Assembly (NCBI RefSeq): GCF_017592825.1 | Contig: NZ_JAGFMD010000008.1 | Span: 124,001-188,000 of the forward strand | Length of the DNA: 64,000 nt | DNA from: Roseivirga sp. E12 | GTDB taxonomy: Bacteria; Bacteroidota; Bacteroidia; Cytophagales; Cyclobacteriaceae | Direction of reading: 5' to 3' | Shown: piece by piece, positions 17,081-25,127 of the stretch | Layout of the letters: each line of letters opens with the position of its first letter | Position numbering within the stretch: the stretch's first letter is position 1 | Program-made: the position numbers and the translations under genes | The notes under the pieces: generated by a model | Seen by the model: only the letters and a program-made list of their open reading frames with translations | Databases searched by the model: none | Told to the model about the DNA's origin: nothing

Positions 17081-17787
17081 GCTGTTGCTTTTATTTTGAT
17101 TTGATGTAAACCACATTCTTTTTTGGAGGTCTCCCACCACCATCTGCCTGCTCTGGCATCTTCATTAGATTCAATTGCCCTTGTGCATGGAGCACACCCA
17201 ATACTCACGAAACCTTGATCATGCAGCTTGTTATAAGGCACATTATTCGTCTTTAGGTAATCGATCATTTCGTCAAAAGACCAATTCAGTATAGGGTTGA
17301 ATTTTATCACTTGATTGCCCTCATCCCATTCTAGATTATCGAATGACTGTCTGTTGTCAGATTGCCCAGCACGGAGACCCGTTACCCAAACTTTAGCACC
17401 CTGCAAGGCACGCTGGAGGGGTACTACCTTGCGGAGGTAACAGCACTCTTTCCTATTCTCAATTGATTCGTAAAAGCTGTGCATACCTTTCTTAGTAGTC
17501 AGTTCCTCTACCTGCTCGGAGTTCGGATAGTAGACTTTGATTTCTTTCTTATACCTAGATCTTGTTTGATCGATCAAATCGCAGGTCTCTTTAAATAACC
17601 TACCAGTGTCCAGCGTAAAAATCTCGATGTCCAAATTATTCTTGAAAATGGCATCAGTAATCACCTGATCTTCCTGACCAAAGGCAGAAGAGAATACTAC
17701 TTGGCCGGGAAAGGTCTCGGCTAAAAAACTTAAAGCCTCATGCAGAGGCTTATCATCAATCCGATCATTTAATACATCTAAATCCAT
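17077..17787 (-). CDS. cysH: Assimilatory APS reductase (iron-sulfur type CysH)
   Basis: The 236-residue enzyme reduces activated sulfate to sulfite with thioredoxin. The PP-loop region FSSAFGQEDQ lies at 32-41. Two Cys pairs, C115-C116 and C198-x2-C201, are the four ligands of the [4Fe-4S] cluster that marks the APS-using class. The catalytic Cys is C225 in KECGLH. The operon has no cysC, so APS rather than PAPS is the expected substrate. The start at 17787 is chosen because GAGGAAG sits 5 bp ahead of this ATG; an ATG 30 bp upstream is possible but would overlap the DUF2061 gene. Confidence 0.94.
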   Translation of the reverse strand: MDLDVLNDRIDDKPLHEALSFLAETFPGQVVFSSAFGQEDQVITDAIFKNNLDIEIFTLDTGRLFKETCDLIDQTRSRYKKEIKVYYPNSEQVEELTTKKGMHSFYESIENRKECCYLRKVVPLQRALQGAKVWVTGLRAGQSDNRQSFDNLEWDEGNQVIKFNPILNWSFDEMIDYLKTNNVPYNKLHDQGFVSIGCAPCTRAIESNEDARAGRWWWETSKKECGLHQIKIKATA

Positions 17788-17789
17788 TG

Positions 17790-18038
17790 CTACTTCCTCA
17801 GTTTTACATTCGCCCAAGCCCGCTCATGCAGGTAATACAAGATCATTTTGGAAACCACTTCTACTGACCCGATAGACAAAGCCATGGCCACTTCACCCGT
17901 AACAAAGTAAGCGATGAGTATGGTATCAATCGTACCTACAATGCGCCAACTAATCGTTTTGGCTATACTTTTGAGATTGCTGTCACTCTTGTTAGTGGTG
18001 TTATCAATCCTTCTGTTAATGGTCGTATCTAATAGCAT
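17790..18038 (-). CDS. DUF2061 small membrane protein
   Basis: The 82-residue protein has a DUF2061 domain from about residue 22: KSIAKTISWRIVGTIDTILIAYFVTG, a transmembrane helix, then a second helix with EVVSKMILYYLHERAW. It is the first gene of the cysH-cysD-cysN operon, 2 bp before cysH. Proteins of this family often sit beside sulfate-assimilation genes in Bacteroidota and proteobacteria, but the role is not established; help with sulfate or sulfite movement across the membrane is one guess. The promoter and a candidate Rrf2 operator lie 30-61 bp upstream. Confidence 0.88.
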   Translation of the reverse strand: MLLDTTINRRIDNTTNKSDSNLKSIAKTISWRIVGTIDTILIAYFVTGEVAMALSIGSVEVVSKMILYYLHERAWANVKLRK

Positions 18039-18067
18039 ATTACTTTAGGTCAGTAGACTTACATTTG

Positions 18068-18099
18068 CAAATCTATGTATTCCCTACCTATTTTGTAGA
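18068..18099 (-). promoter_or_regulatory. Promoter and candidate Rrf2 operator of the cysHDN operon
   Basis: Read on the minus strand, TAGATTTG (18075-18068) is an exact match to the Bacteroidota -7 element TAnnTTTG. Seven bases upstream lies an interrupted palindrome, CCCTAC-N7-GTAGA on the plus strand at 18082-18099, covering the -33 region. The same pattern occurs before the sulfite reductase gene at 21177-21194. The position over the -33 element suits a repressor. The Rrf2 gene begins 433 bp away and is the obvious candidate binder. Confidence 0.66.
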
Positions 18100-18118
18100 C
18101 TAATAACGCAAAAAAAAT

Positions 18119-18532
18119 CTAACGGTTCCTCAAAATGTCTTTTAGGGTCTTATTTTCTAAAACCTTCAGGGTATTATCTCGGACGTCAGCCATCACTCGG
18201 TTCAAACCGCAAATCTCTTCCTGACAGTTTTCACACTTCTCGTAATAGTTAAGACTAACACAAGGCAATAGGGCAATCGGGCCGTCCAGAACACGAATCA
18301 CTTTTGCCAGAGGTATCTCATCGGCAGATTTAATCAAGTAGTAGCCACCACCCTTTCCTTTCTTGCTACCAAGCACTCCCGACTTCTTAAGCTCTAACAG
18401 AATATTCTCCAAAAATTTAAGAGAAATCTGCCTCTCTTGGGATATTTCAGAAATCAAAATAGGGCCCTTGCTATGATTTTCCGCAAGGTAGGTCAAGGCA
18501 TGAAAAGCGTATTGGGTCTTTTTAGATAACAT
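18119..18532 (-). CDS. Rrf2 family transcriptional regulator
   Basis: The 137-residue protein has the Rrf2 winged helix: MLSKKTQYAFHALTYLAENH at 1-20, ISEISQERQISLKFLENILLELKKSGVL at 28-55 and the wing GSKKGKGGGYYL at 55-66. Four Cys at 91, 100, 103 and 108 (CVSLNYYEKCENCQEEIC) sit where IscR-type members bind an iron-sulfur cluster, so it may sense cluster status, redox state or a sulfur metabolite. Relatives include IscR, NsrR and the cysteine regulator CymR. It lies upstream of the cys operon and downstream of LytTR on the same strand. Identical inverted repeats at both sulfur promoters make it the likely controller of both units. Confidence 0.92.
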   Translation of the reverse strand: MLSKKTQYAFHALTYLAENHSKGPILISEISQERQISLKFLENILLELKKSGVLGSKKGKGGGYYLIKSADEIPLAKVIRVLDGPIALLPCVSLNYYEKCENCQEEICGLNRVMADVRDNTLKVLENKTLKDILRNR

Positions 18533-18594
18533 GTTTAATGGACTGCTGGTGAAGTTAGAAAAATTTTGTCAAGCAGTTCTTATTTCTCCGCATT

Positions 18595-19449
18595 TCATAC
18601 GTCTTCAGCATAGGCCATCCTGGCCTCATTAACCTCTTTCGCGTATGATCGAGATACTGGAATTGGATCTTCCATATGAAAAAGCTTCACCTTGTACCCT
18701 TGGGTATTTCCATCCAAGTGTATCACCTTATCTACGTTAATAATATACTTTCTGTGGCACCTTATTATCTCAGGAAATTCACTCAAGGCGGCTTCTAAAT
18801 TGGATATTCTATTTCTCAAAAGAACCTTCTCCAGTCGTCCATTTCGTTCATAGAATATTTCTGAGTAGTTGCCTGCCGAAGAAATAAGCAATATGCTACT
18901 CCGCGGTATTGTGAGCTTATCCTTTTTATTCTCCGAAATGAAATTAGCCGCCCCTTCTCTAGACTGGCCTACTTTGACGGATACTTCCAGCATCTGAGAT
19001 TTTAAGGATTGACTCTGCTTGTATAGAATCACTCCTATGGCCGGCATTAAGCCAATGGCAATAGTGTATGCCGCTACGACTAAATATGAAATCAAGTCCA
19101 TCTGTGGTGCTTCGTAGAACATCAAAGCATATACCCAGTTAACAAAAGCAATGCATAGGAGCATCCAGATAACCCAAACCAGCTCCTTGCCCACTGTCCA
19201 TCCATCATTTTGTAAGAGCTTAGGGAAGACTTTAGGTAACAGGACCATATTAAATAGAGAAGTCATGAGGGTGATTGCACCGAAACCAATAGAGATCAGT
19301 CCTGGTTGATCAATCGAAGAGTTGTCAATACCGAAGGGTTGGAAAACATAGCAGAAGACACCGATGAAGAGGGAGATCACAAATACAAGCCAAAGCGCCT
19401 GTCTAGTGGAAGAATAAAACGGATATGGTTTCCTTAAAAAATTAAGCAC
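18595..19449 (-). CDS. Membrane-bound LytTR-type transcriptional regulator
   Basis: The 284-residue protein has four predicted transmembrane helices in the first 150 residues (for example LWLVFVISLFIGVFCYVF near 20 and LVWVIWMLLCIAFVNWVYAL near 90). A LytTR DNA-binding domain follows in the last 100 residues, with SAGNYSEIFYERNGR near 190 and FPEIIRCHRKYIINVDKV near 233. There is no receiver domain, so it is not a usual response regulator; it may take its signal through the membrane part. Targets are unknown. It is 62 bp upstream of the Rrf2 gene on the same strand. Confidence 0.87.
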   Translation of the reverse strand: MLNFLRKPYPFYSSTRQALWLVFVISLFIGVFCYVFQPFGIDNSSIDQPGLISIGFGAITLMTSLFNMVLLPKVFPKLLQNDGWTVGKELVWVIWMLLCIAFVNWVYALMFYEAPQMDLISYLVVAAYTIAIGLMPAIGVILYKQSQSLKSQMLEVSVKVGQSREGAANFISENKKDKLTIPRSSILLISSAGNYSEIFYERNGRLEKVLLRNRISNLEAALSEFPEIIRCHRKYIINVDKVIHLDGNTQGYKVKLFHMEDPIPVSRSYAKEVNEARMAYAEDV

Positions 19450-19872
19450 TCGTCCCGAAAGCTTGGATGGTAATTCTAGTCTAAAATTTACGAAAACATA
19501 TTTGGATTTAAACCGGGGTAAAGCACCTCAGCCTTTAGTAACACTGAAGTCAAGGGTGGCAACGCAATGAAACCAAAGCATCACCCAACCCTTGAGGATT
19601 ACCTTTCTGATTTTCACCTATTGCCTTCTTTCGTTAAAGAATGAGCAAATAGGTCAATACCCCGACTGACTACAAGAGGTACAACTGACACAAACTGACT
19701 GAATTCAGAAGGTTCCTTGTTACTGACCTAAGTCGACCCTAAGAAAATGGAATTGGTAGCCATAGCTACTCAAAAATCATATAGAGTGACGAATGACTAT
19801 CTATTTGGTACGAATGAGGGCATAAAAAAGGAGCCGAAGCTCCTTTTAATTTTATCAATATTGATGCTATGC
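19450..19872. other. Gene-free stretch between LytTR and dnaN
   Basis: These 423 bp lie between the start of the LytTR gene and the end of dnaN, both on the minus strand. Apart from the strong dnaN terminator at 19826-19847, I see no gene, tRNA or clear repeat. A plus-strand frame that starts at 19747 crosses the terminator and runs antisense into dnaN, so it is not called. Confidence 0.6.
19826..19847 (-). terminator. Rho-independent terminator of dnaN
   Basis: On the minus strand AAAAGGAGC, a TTCG tetraloop and GCTCCTTTT form a perfect 9-bp stem followed by further T residues. It lies 26 bp after the dnaN stop. The TTCG loop is unusually stable in RNA. The stem is A-rich on one side, so it could also act weakly in the other direction. 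Confidence 0.88.
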
Positions 19873-20994
19873 TTAGTAGTTGTTCAACATTACTGGCATC
19901 ACCAACATAAGGATATCTTCGCTCTCGTCTTTCTCACCTGGTACGATAAGTCCTGCTCTGTTCGGAGCAGACATCTGAAGCGTGATAGACTTCGAATGCA
20001 AGTTGCCTAACATTTCGACCAAGAACTTAGCATTGAATCCAATTTCTAGATCTTCTCCCTCGTGCTCGCAAGCCAAAGTCTCCTTCGCCTCATTCGAGAA
20101 GTCTAAGTCTTCTGCAGAAATAGTCAGCTCGCTTCCAGTAATTTTTAATCGAATCTGGTGAGTCGTCTTGTTAGCATAAATAGAAATCCTTTTCAGTGAC
20201 CCTAAAAATTCGTTTCTATCGATCGTCATTTCGATCGGGTTCTCGCTAGGAATCACGTTTTCATAATCTGGGAATCGCTCATCGATCAAGCGGCAGATCA
20301 TTTTAATATTATTGAAATTGAAATACGCGTTTGACGCATTGTATTCCAAAATCACATTTGAGTTCTCTGAAGGCAAAGTTGACTTCAAGAGGTTTAATGC
20401 TTTACGAGGTATGATGATCGACATGCCTGAATCAGTCGCTACATCAACTCTTCTATATCTCACCAACCTGTGACCATCCGTGGCTACAAAAGTGGTATTC
20501 GTATCGTCAAGCTTCACGAAAACTCCTGTCATCGCAGGTCTCAACTCATCATTACTCGTAGCAAAAATCGAATTGTTGATTGCGCTGCTCAAAACGTCCG
20601 TAGACATATCCACAGAATAAGCATCAGTCACATCTGGCACTTTAGGGAAATCGGTAGCGTTTTCTCCAGCCAATTTATAACGACCGTTGTCCGAATTAAT
20701 CTCAACACTATAGGTATCACCATCTATGCTGAAAGTCACTGGCTGCTCTGGCAAATTCTTCAAAGTATCCATCAAGATTCTCGCAGGAACTGCAATGCTA
20801 CCATTCTCCTTTGCCTCCACATCAATTTCCGTGATCATTGATGTCTGTAGATCAGAAGCAGTAATGGTCAAAAGACCATCGTTAATTTCGAATAAAAAGT
20901 TTTCTAAAATTGGTACCACAGGGTTTGTGGTAATTACTCCATTAATGTTAGAAAGTCGCTTGAGAAGCTCGGCTGAAGAAACAATAAACTTCAT
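19873..20994 (-). CDS. dnaN: DNA polymerase III sliding clamp (beta subunit)
   Basis: The 373-residue protein forms the ring-shaped dimer that tethers DNA polymerase III to DNA. It begins MKFIVSSAELLKRLSNINGVI and contains the usual markers of the three clamp domains, including VPARILMDTLKNLPEQPV near 65 and ATDGHRLVRYR near 175. The end VMLVMPVMLNNY matches the family C-terminus (MPMRL/ MPM-like). Length is normal. No dnaA or recF lies beside it, so this is not the standard origin cluster; this separation is common in Bacteroidota. It is divergent from the sulfite reductase gene and ends at a strong hairpin terminator. Confidence 0.96.
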   Translation of the reverse strand: MKFIVSSAELLKRLSNINGVITTNPVVPILENFLFEINDGLLTITASDLQTSMITEIDVEAKENGSIAVPARILMDTLKNLPEQPVTFSIDGDTYSVEINSDNGRYKLAGENATDFPKVPDVTDAYSVDMSTDVLSSAINNSIFATSNDELRPAMTGVFVKLDDTNTTFVATDGHRLVRYRRVDVATDSGMSIIIPRKALNLLKSTLPSENSNVILEYNASNAYFNFNNIKMICRLIDERFPDYENVIPSENPIEMTIDRNEFLGSLKRISIYANKTTHQIRLKITGSELTISAEDLDFSNEAKETLACEHEGEDLEIGFNAKFLVEMLGNLHSKSITLQMSAPNRAGLIVPGEKDESEDILMLVMPVMLNNY

Positions 20995-21176
20995 AAATGG
21001 TCGATTTTTGAGATGGTTTTATTAAGCGGATAAAATTAACAATAAAATCTATACATAGAACTTTATCGTCCCTTTTTGACGCGGTATTATAGCGTTTCGG
21101 CAATGGCGACTGTCCTACCCTTCCACCATTCTCAAACCACTTTTCAGATAAACATTGAACCATTTGAATATTATTA

Positions 21177-21219
21177 CCCTACTAATTTGGTAGATTTTAT
21201 ATCCTTTTCATTTACTTTG
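21177..21219 (+). promoter_or_regulatory. Promoter and candidate Rrf2 operator of the sulfite reductase operon
   Basis: CCCTAC-N7-GTAGA at 21177-21194 has the same spacing and arms as the site before the cysHDN operon. Its spacer carries TTTGG, a fair -33 element, and TTACTTTG (21212-21219) lies 21-22 bp downstream as a one-mismatch -7 element. The ATG follows 41 bp later. This places the palindrome on the -33 element, as at the cysHDN promoter. Confidence 0.6.
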
Positions 21220-21260
21220 CGTTCAATCCATCGCATTGAGCGGGCTAAAAGAACATAAAA

Positions 21261-23405
21261 ATGTCAATAAACGTATCGAACAAGGTCAGTGAGGCTGCCA
21301 AAAAAGACATCCTAGAACTCCAGCACAGAATTGACAAATTCAATAATGGAGAAATTGAAGAAGACAAGTTCAAACTATTCCGCCTGACCCGTGGAGTCTA
21401 TGGGCAGCGTCAACCTGGAGTTCAAATGATTAGGATCAAGTTGCCTTATGGCAAGGTTACTTCTCAACAGTTGATCAAGATTGCAGACAGTTCCGACAAG
21501 TACGCCACAGGAAACCTCCACCTTACGACTAGGCAAGACATTCAATTGCATTATGTGAAGTTGGCAGACTCCCCTGCATTGTGGTCCGAACTTGAGGAAG
21601 AGGGTGTTACCCTCAGAGAGGCTTGTGGCAATACTGTTCGGAACGTCACTGCTTCACCAGACGCGGGAATCAACCCTAATGAACCTTTTGATATTAGTCC
21701 TTATGCGCATGCCTTAACACATTACTTCCTGAGAAACCCAATTTGTCAGGACATGGGTCGGAAGGTTAAAATCGCATTCGCTTCCGATGAGAGAGATACG
21801 GCCATGACCTATTTTCATGATGCCGGTTTCATACCAAAACTGAAACACCAGGGTAATGAAGTGATCAGGGGCTTTAAAGTAGTAATTGGTGGTGGCCTTG
21901 GTGCACAAGCTATCCCTGCTCAAACCGCTTACGAATTTCTCGAAGCTGATCAAATTATTCCTTTTACAGAGGCACTTATTCGAGTATTTGATCGCTATGG
22001 CGAGCGTGCTAATAGAAGTAAAGCCAGAATGAAGTTCTTGCTCAAGAAAATGGGCTTTGAGGAATTCATCGCCTTAGTAGAAGCAGAGCGAGCATCTCTG
22101 ACCAATCAGCTTTTCAAAGTAGAAGATGATCTGGTTTCATCTACTGCTCCTGAAGAAAGGTCTCTGCCAAAATTCGAAATTGAAGACTGGACCTCTTTTG
22201 AGGACTGGAAACGTACCAACGTATTTGAACAGAAGCAAGAAGGATTCTTTGGTATTTGGATAAGGGTTCCTTTGGGCGACATACATTCAAGTACTGCCAG
22301 AGCATTAGCTGAATTGGTTGAAGACTATGCGGCTGATGACATCAGAGTCACAGCTAATCAGGGACTTCTACTTAGACATGTTCGGCCGGAATACCTGCCT
22401 TACATTTACACAGCACTATCCGACTTAGAACTTAATAAACCTGGCTTCGATTCGACCCATGATATTACTGCCTGCCCAGGTAGCGATACCTGTAACCTAG
22501 CGGTCACCAATAGCACGGCCTTAACAACCAAGCTTGAAGAGATGCTGAAAACTGACTTCAAGCATCTGATTGATGAATCACATATTAAGGTCAAAATTAG
22601 TGGCTGCATGAACGCCTGCGGGCAGCACATGGCGGCAAACATTGGTTTCCATGGTAGTTCAATAAAAAATGGCGCACTTGTTATTCCTGCCATGCAGGTG
22701 GTGATTGGAGGTGGTTTATCTCCCAAAGGACAGGGCTTTATTGCTGAAAAAGTAATCAAGGTTCCTACCAAGAGAATTCCGACTGCTCTGGCCACAATCC
22801 TGAGAGAATATGAAAGCAAATCTGAAGAAGGAGAATACTTCAATGACTTCTATCAACGGTTAGGAAAAATGCACTTTTACCACTTATTGAAGCCCCTTGC
22901 CGATATTCCTTCGTTGGCAAACGAAGACTACATGGACTGGGGCAAAACGGAAGACTTTGTGCCAGAAATCGGGGTCGGTGAATGTGCTAGCGTAATGCTC
23001 GATGTAATTGGAACTATTATCGAAGAATCTCAGGAACGACTCGACTGGGCAAATGAAGGCCTTTCACAAGATGCCTATGCAGATGCCATTTACAACAGCT
23101 ATAGCAGTATGGTTATTGGTGCCAAAGCACTACTACTCAGCGAAGATGTTAAGTGCAATACACAAATAGGGATTCTCGAAAGCTTTGAGGAAAAATTCGG
23201 AGATCATCAGTTCTTCAGTTTAGATGATGGTTTCAAAGCATTTGTGCTGAGAATGAAACTGCAACAACCGAGTATCGAATTCGCACAAAGCTATTTTAAG
23301 GATGCCTCGGCTTTCTTAGAGCGTGTAAGAGTCTTCAGAGGCATTCAGCTCAAGGCAGCTGGAAATAATGAAAAACTGATCATCACTGACTTTTATAAAG
23401 CTTAA
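21261..23405 (+). CDS. Nitrite/sulfite reductase hemoprotein with helical C-terminal extension
   Basis: The 714-residue protein has two half-repeats of ferredoxin-type sulfite/nitrite reductases. Four Cys, C405-x5-C411 and C449-x3-C453 (TACPGSDTC and GCMNACGQH), bind the [4Fe-4S] cluster coupled to siroheme. Context (cysHDN, cobA and siroheme synthase) favours sulfite reduction to sulfide in cysteine synthesis. There is no CysJ flavoprotein, so ferredoxin is the likely donor. After about residue 570 there is an extra 140-residue helical part (AYADAIYNSYSSMVIGAKALLL and following) that resembles a HEPN domain. Typical enzymes end near residue 570. The cobA ATG follows 1 bp after the stop. Confidence 0.93.
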   Translation: MSINVSNKVSEAAKKDILELQHRIDKFNNGEIEEDKFKLFRLTRGVYGQRQPGVQMIRIKLPYGKVTSQQLIKIADSSDKYATGNLHLTTRQDIQLHYVKLADSPALWSELEEEGVTLREACGNTVRNVTASPDAGINPNEPFDISPYAHALTHYFLRNPICQDMGRKVKIAFASDERDTAMTYFHDAGFIPKLKHQGNEVIRGFKVVIGGGLGAQAIPAQTAYEFLEADQIIPFTEALIRVFDRYGERANRSKARMKFLLKKMGFEEFIALVEAERASLTNQLFKVEDDLVSSTAPEERSLPKFEIEDWTSFEDWKRTNVFEQKQEGFFGIWIRVPLGDIHSSTARALAELVEDYAADDIRVTANQGLLLRHVRPEYLPYIYTALSDLELNKPGFDSTHDITACPGSDTCNLAVTNSTALTTKLEEMLKTDFKHLIDESHIKVKISGCMNACGQHMAANIGFHGSSIKNGALVIPAMQVVIGGGLSPKGQGFIAEKVIKVPTKRIPTALATILREYESKSEEGEYFNDFYQRLGKMHFYHLLKPLADIPSLANEDYMDWGKTEDFVPEIGVGECASVMLDVIGTIIEESQERLDWANEGLSQDAYADAIYNSYSSMVIGAKALLLSEDVKCNTQIGILESFEEKFGDHQFFSLDDGFKAFVLRMKLQQPSIEFAQSYFKDASAFLERVRVFRGIQLKAAGNNEKLIITDFYKA

Positions 23406-23406
23406 G

Positions 23407-24168
23407 ATGAAAACCCTACCAAAACTAACCCTTGTCGGTGCAGGACCGGGCGACCCGGATTTAATCAGTGTGAAAGGTATCAAAGCCATAGCAGACGCAG
23501 ATGTGATCCTCTATGACGACTTGGCTACGAAGGAACTATTGACCTACGCTAAGGCGAAAACTGAAAAGATTTATGTCGGAAAACGTGTCGGAAAGCATAG
23601 CCATACGCAGGAGACTATCAATCAACTCATCGTACACTTTGCCCAAGAAAAAGGTCATGTTGTTCGCTTAAAAGGCGGTGACCCATTTATTTTCGGTAGA
23701 GGTTATGAGGAAATTGAGTACGTAAACAGCCATAATATTGAGACTGCCATTGTCCCGGGTATTAGTAGTGCCCATGCTGTACCTGCCTTGCAAGGGATAC
23801 CTCTGACAAGCCGAGGAGTAAGCCAAAGCTATTGGGTAGTCACCGCTACTTCAAAAGATGGCTCTTTGACAAATGACATCAGTCTTGCAGCACAATCGAC
23901 AGCCACGGTCGTCATTTTAATGGGCACACGAAAACTCAGGGAAATCTGTGATACCTTCTCTGCCCATGGGCAACAAGAGTCACCTGTTGCTATTATTCAA
24001 AACGGCACCATGCCTGATGAGAAAATCATTATAGGAACAGTAAGTTCAATTTATGGTCAGGCTCAAGCAGAAAAAATTTCTTCTCCTGCTGTGATCATCA
24101 TTGGTGAAACAGTAAGTCTATCACATGCCAACTGGAGAAAGGAATTAAACCTCAACCAATACTGCTGA
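23407..24168 (+). CDS. cobA: Uroporphyrinogen-III C-methyltransferase
   Basis: The 253-residue enzyme adds two methyl groups from S-adenosylmethionine to uroporphyrinogen III, giving precorrin-2, the first step toward siroheme. Family motifs are VGAGPGDPDLISVKG at about 11-25, DVILYDDL near 35, VRLKGGDPFIFGRGYEE near 85 and VPGISSAHAVPALQGIPLTSRGVS near 116. Length matches single-domain CobA/SumT rather than the fused CysG. The sulfite reductase just upstream needs siroheme, and the remaining two steps are supplied by the gene 4 bp downstream, so the three make one functional unit. Confidence 0.96.
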   Translation: MKTLPKLTLVGAGPGDPDLISVKGIKAIADADVILYDDLATKELLTYAKAKTEKIYVGKRVGKHSHTQETINQLIVHFAQEKGHVVRLKGGDPFIFGRGYEEIEYVNSHNIETAIVPGISSAHAVPALQGIPLTSRGVSQSYWVVTATSKDGSLTNDISLAAQSTATVVILMGTRKLREICDTFSAHGQQESPVAIIQNGTMPDEKIIIGTVSSIYGQAQAEKISSPAVIIIGETVSLSHANWRKELNLNQYC

Positions 24169-24172
24169 TAAC

Positions 24173-24799
24173 ATGGCAAACGAGCTATACCCAATCTTTT
24201 TAAAGGTGCATCAATTCGATATGCTCATTGTGGGAGGTGGTGAAGTGGGGTTTGAAAAGTTGACATTCCTCTTGAGGAGTAGTCCAAATGCTCGCGTTAC
24301 TCTCATCGGGAAAGAAATCAAGGACGAGATAAAGTCACTCGCCAAAGATTATAATTATGTCAGCCTTTTTGAACGAGCATTTTTCAATGAGGACCTCACT
24401 GGTATGCAAATGGTAATACTAGCTACTGAAGACCATGAAACGAATCTAGAAATCAGAAATGAAGCCAAGGCAAGGGATATTCTGGTGAATGTAGCCGATA
24501 CACCAGCACTCTGTGATTTCTATCTCGGAAGCATTGTCACCAAAGGTGATCTCAAGATTGCCATATCAACCAATGGCAAATCTCCGACCATTGCCAAACG
24601 GTTGAAAGAAACCTTGAGCGATGTCCTACCCAACGAGATTGATAGTCTATTGCAGAACATGAAGGATATTCGCGATCGGCTTAAAGGGAACTTTGGCTTT
24701 AAGGTGAAAAAACTGAACCACATCACCCAATCCTTAGTTTCTCAAAGACAAAATGATAACCCTTGTCCTGAAGGTTGCCCTTTAGCACAAAAGGACTAA
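24173..24799 (+). CDS. Precorrin-2 dehydrogenase / sirohydrochlorin ferrochelatase
   Basis: The 208-residue protein matches the N-terminal CysG half and yeast Met8p, which oxidises precorrin-2 with NAD and inserts iron to make siroheme. The Rossmann motif VGGGEVGFEKL is at about 20-30. VNVADTPALCDFYLGSIVTKGDLKIAISTNGKSP near 115-148 is the family signature, with the Asp that serves both activities in VADTP. The C-terminus (CPEGCPLAQ) is Cys-containing and variable. Names used for such proteins include cysG (N-terminal) and met8; I leave the symbol blank. Position between cobA and a rhodanese supports this role. Confidence 0.92.
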   Translation: MANELYPIFLKVHQFDMLIVGGGEVGFEKLTFLLRSSPNARVTLIGKEIKDEIKSLAKDYNYVSLFERAFFNEDLTGMQMVILATEDHETNLEIRNEAKARDILVNVADTPALCDFYLGSIVTKGDLKIAISTNGKSPTIAKRLKETLSDVLPNEIDSLLQNMKDIRDRLKGNFGFKVKKLNHITQSLVSQRQNDNPCPEGCPLAQKD

Positions 24800-24809
24800 T
24801 ATTGACAAC

Positions 24810-25127
24810 ATGAAAGAAGTTACCGTTAAAGAACTTGAAGCTTTAAAATCATCTGGCACCGATTTTCAATTGATTGATGTGAGAGAGCCCAACGAATTCG
24901 AGATTGCCGAAATCGGTGGTGAATTAATTCCTATGAATTCAGTCCCTCAAAATGTGGACAAGTTCTCCAAAGATGAGCAGGTGGTGGTTCACTGTAGAAG
25001 TGGCAAACGTAGTGGCGATGTGATCAGCTGGCTAGAAGCAAATCACGGCTTCGAAAATCTCTATAACTTAAAAGGTGGCATTCTTGCTTGGGCAGATGAA
25101 ATTGATCCAAGCGTACAGAAATACTAG
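24810..25127 (+). CDS. Rhodanese-like sulfurtransferase
   Basis: The 105-residue single-domain rhodanese has the start FQLIDVREPNEFEIAEI and the active-site loop HCRSGKRSGD with Cys62 as the persulfide-carrying residue. The loop CxxGxR-like sequence, six residues long, marks sulfurtransferases rather than phosphatases. It has no signal peptide and is cytoplasmic. It is last in the sulfite reductase operon, so a role in handling sulfide- or cysteine-derived sulfur is likely. Its TAG stop shares the palindrome CTAG with the stop of convergent gldFG. Confidence 0.92.
   Translation: MKEVTVKELEALKSSGTDFQLIDVREPNEFEIAEIGGELIPMNSVPQNVDKFSKDEQVVVHCRSGKRSGDVISWLEANHGFENLYNLKGGILAWADEIDPSVQKY

Noticed and set aside
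19747-20010. Plus-strand frame of 87 codons between LytTR and dnaN
   Set aside because: It crosses the dnaN terminator and its second half is antisense to dnaN; the C-terminal sequence shows no recognisable domain.
20470-20841. 123-codon plus-strand frame inside dnaN
   Set aside because: Antisense shadow of a conserved clamp gene with unusual composition and no domain.
22406-22843. 145-codon minus-strand frame inside the sulfite reductase gene
   Set aside because: It is fully antisense to the iron-sulfur motif region of a clear gene, and its sequence has no family features.
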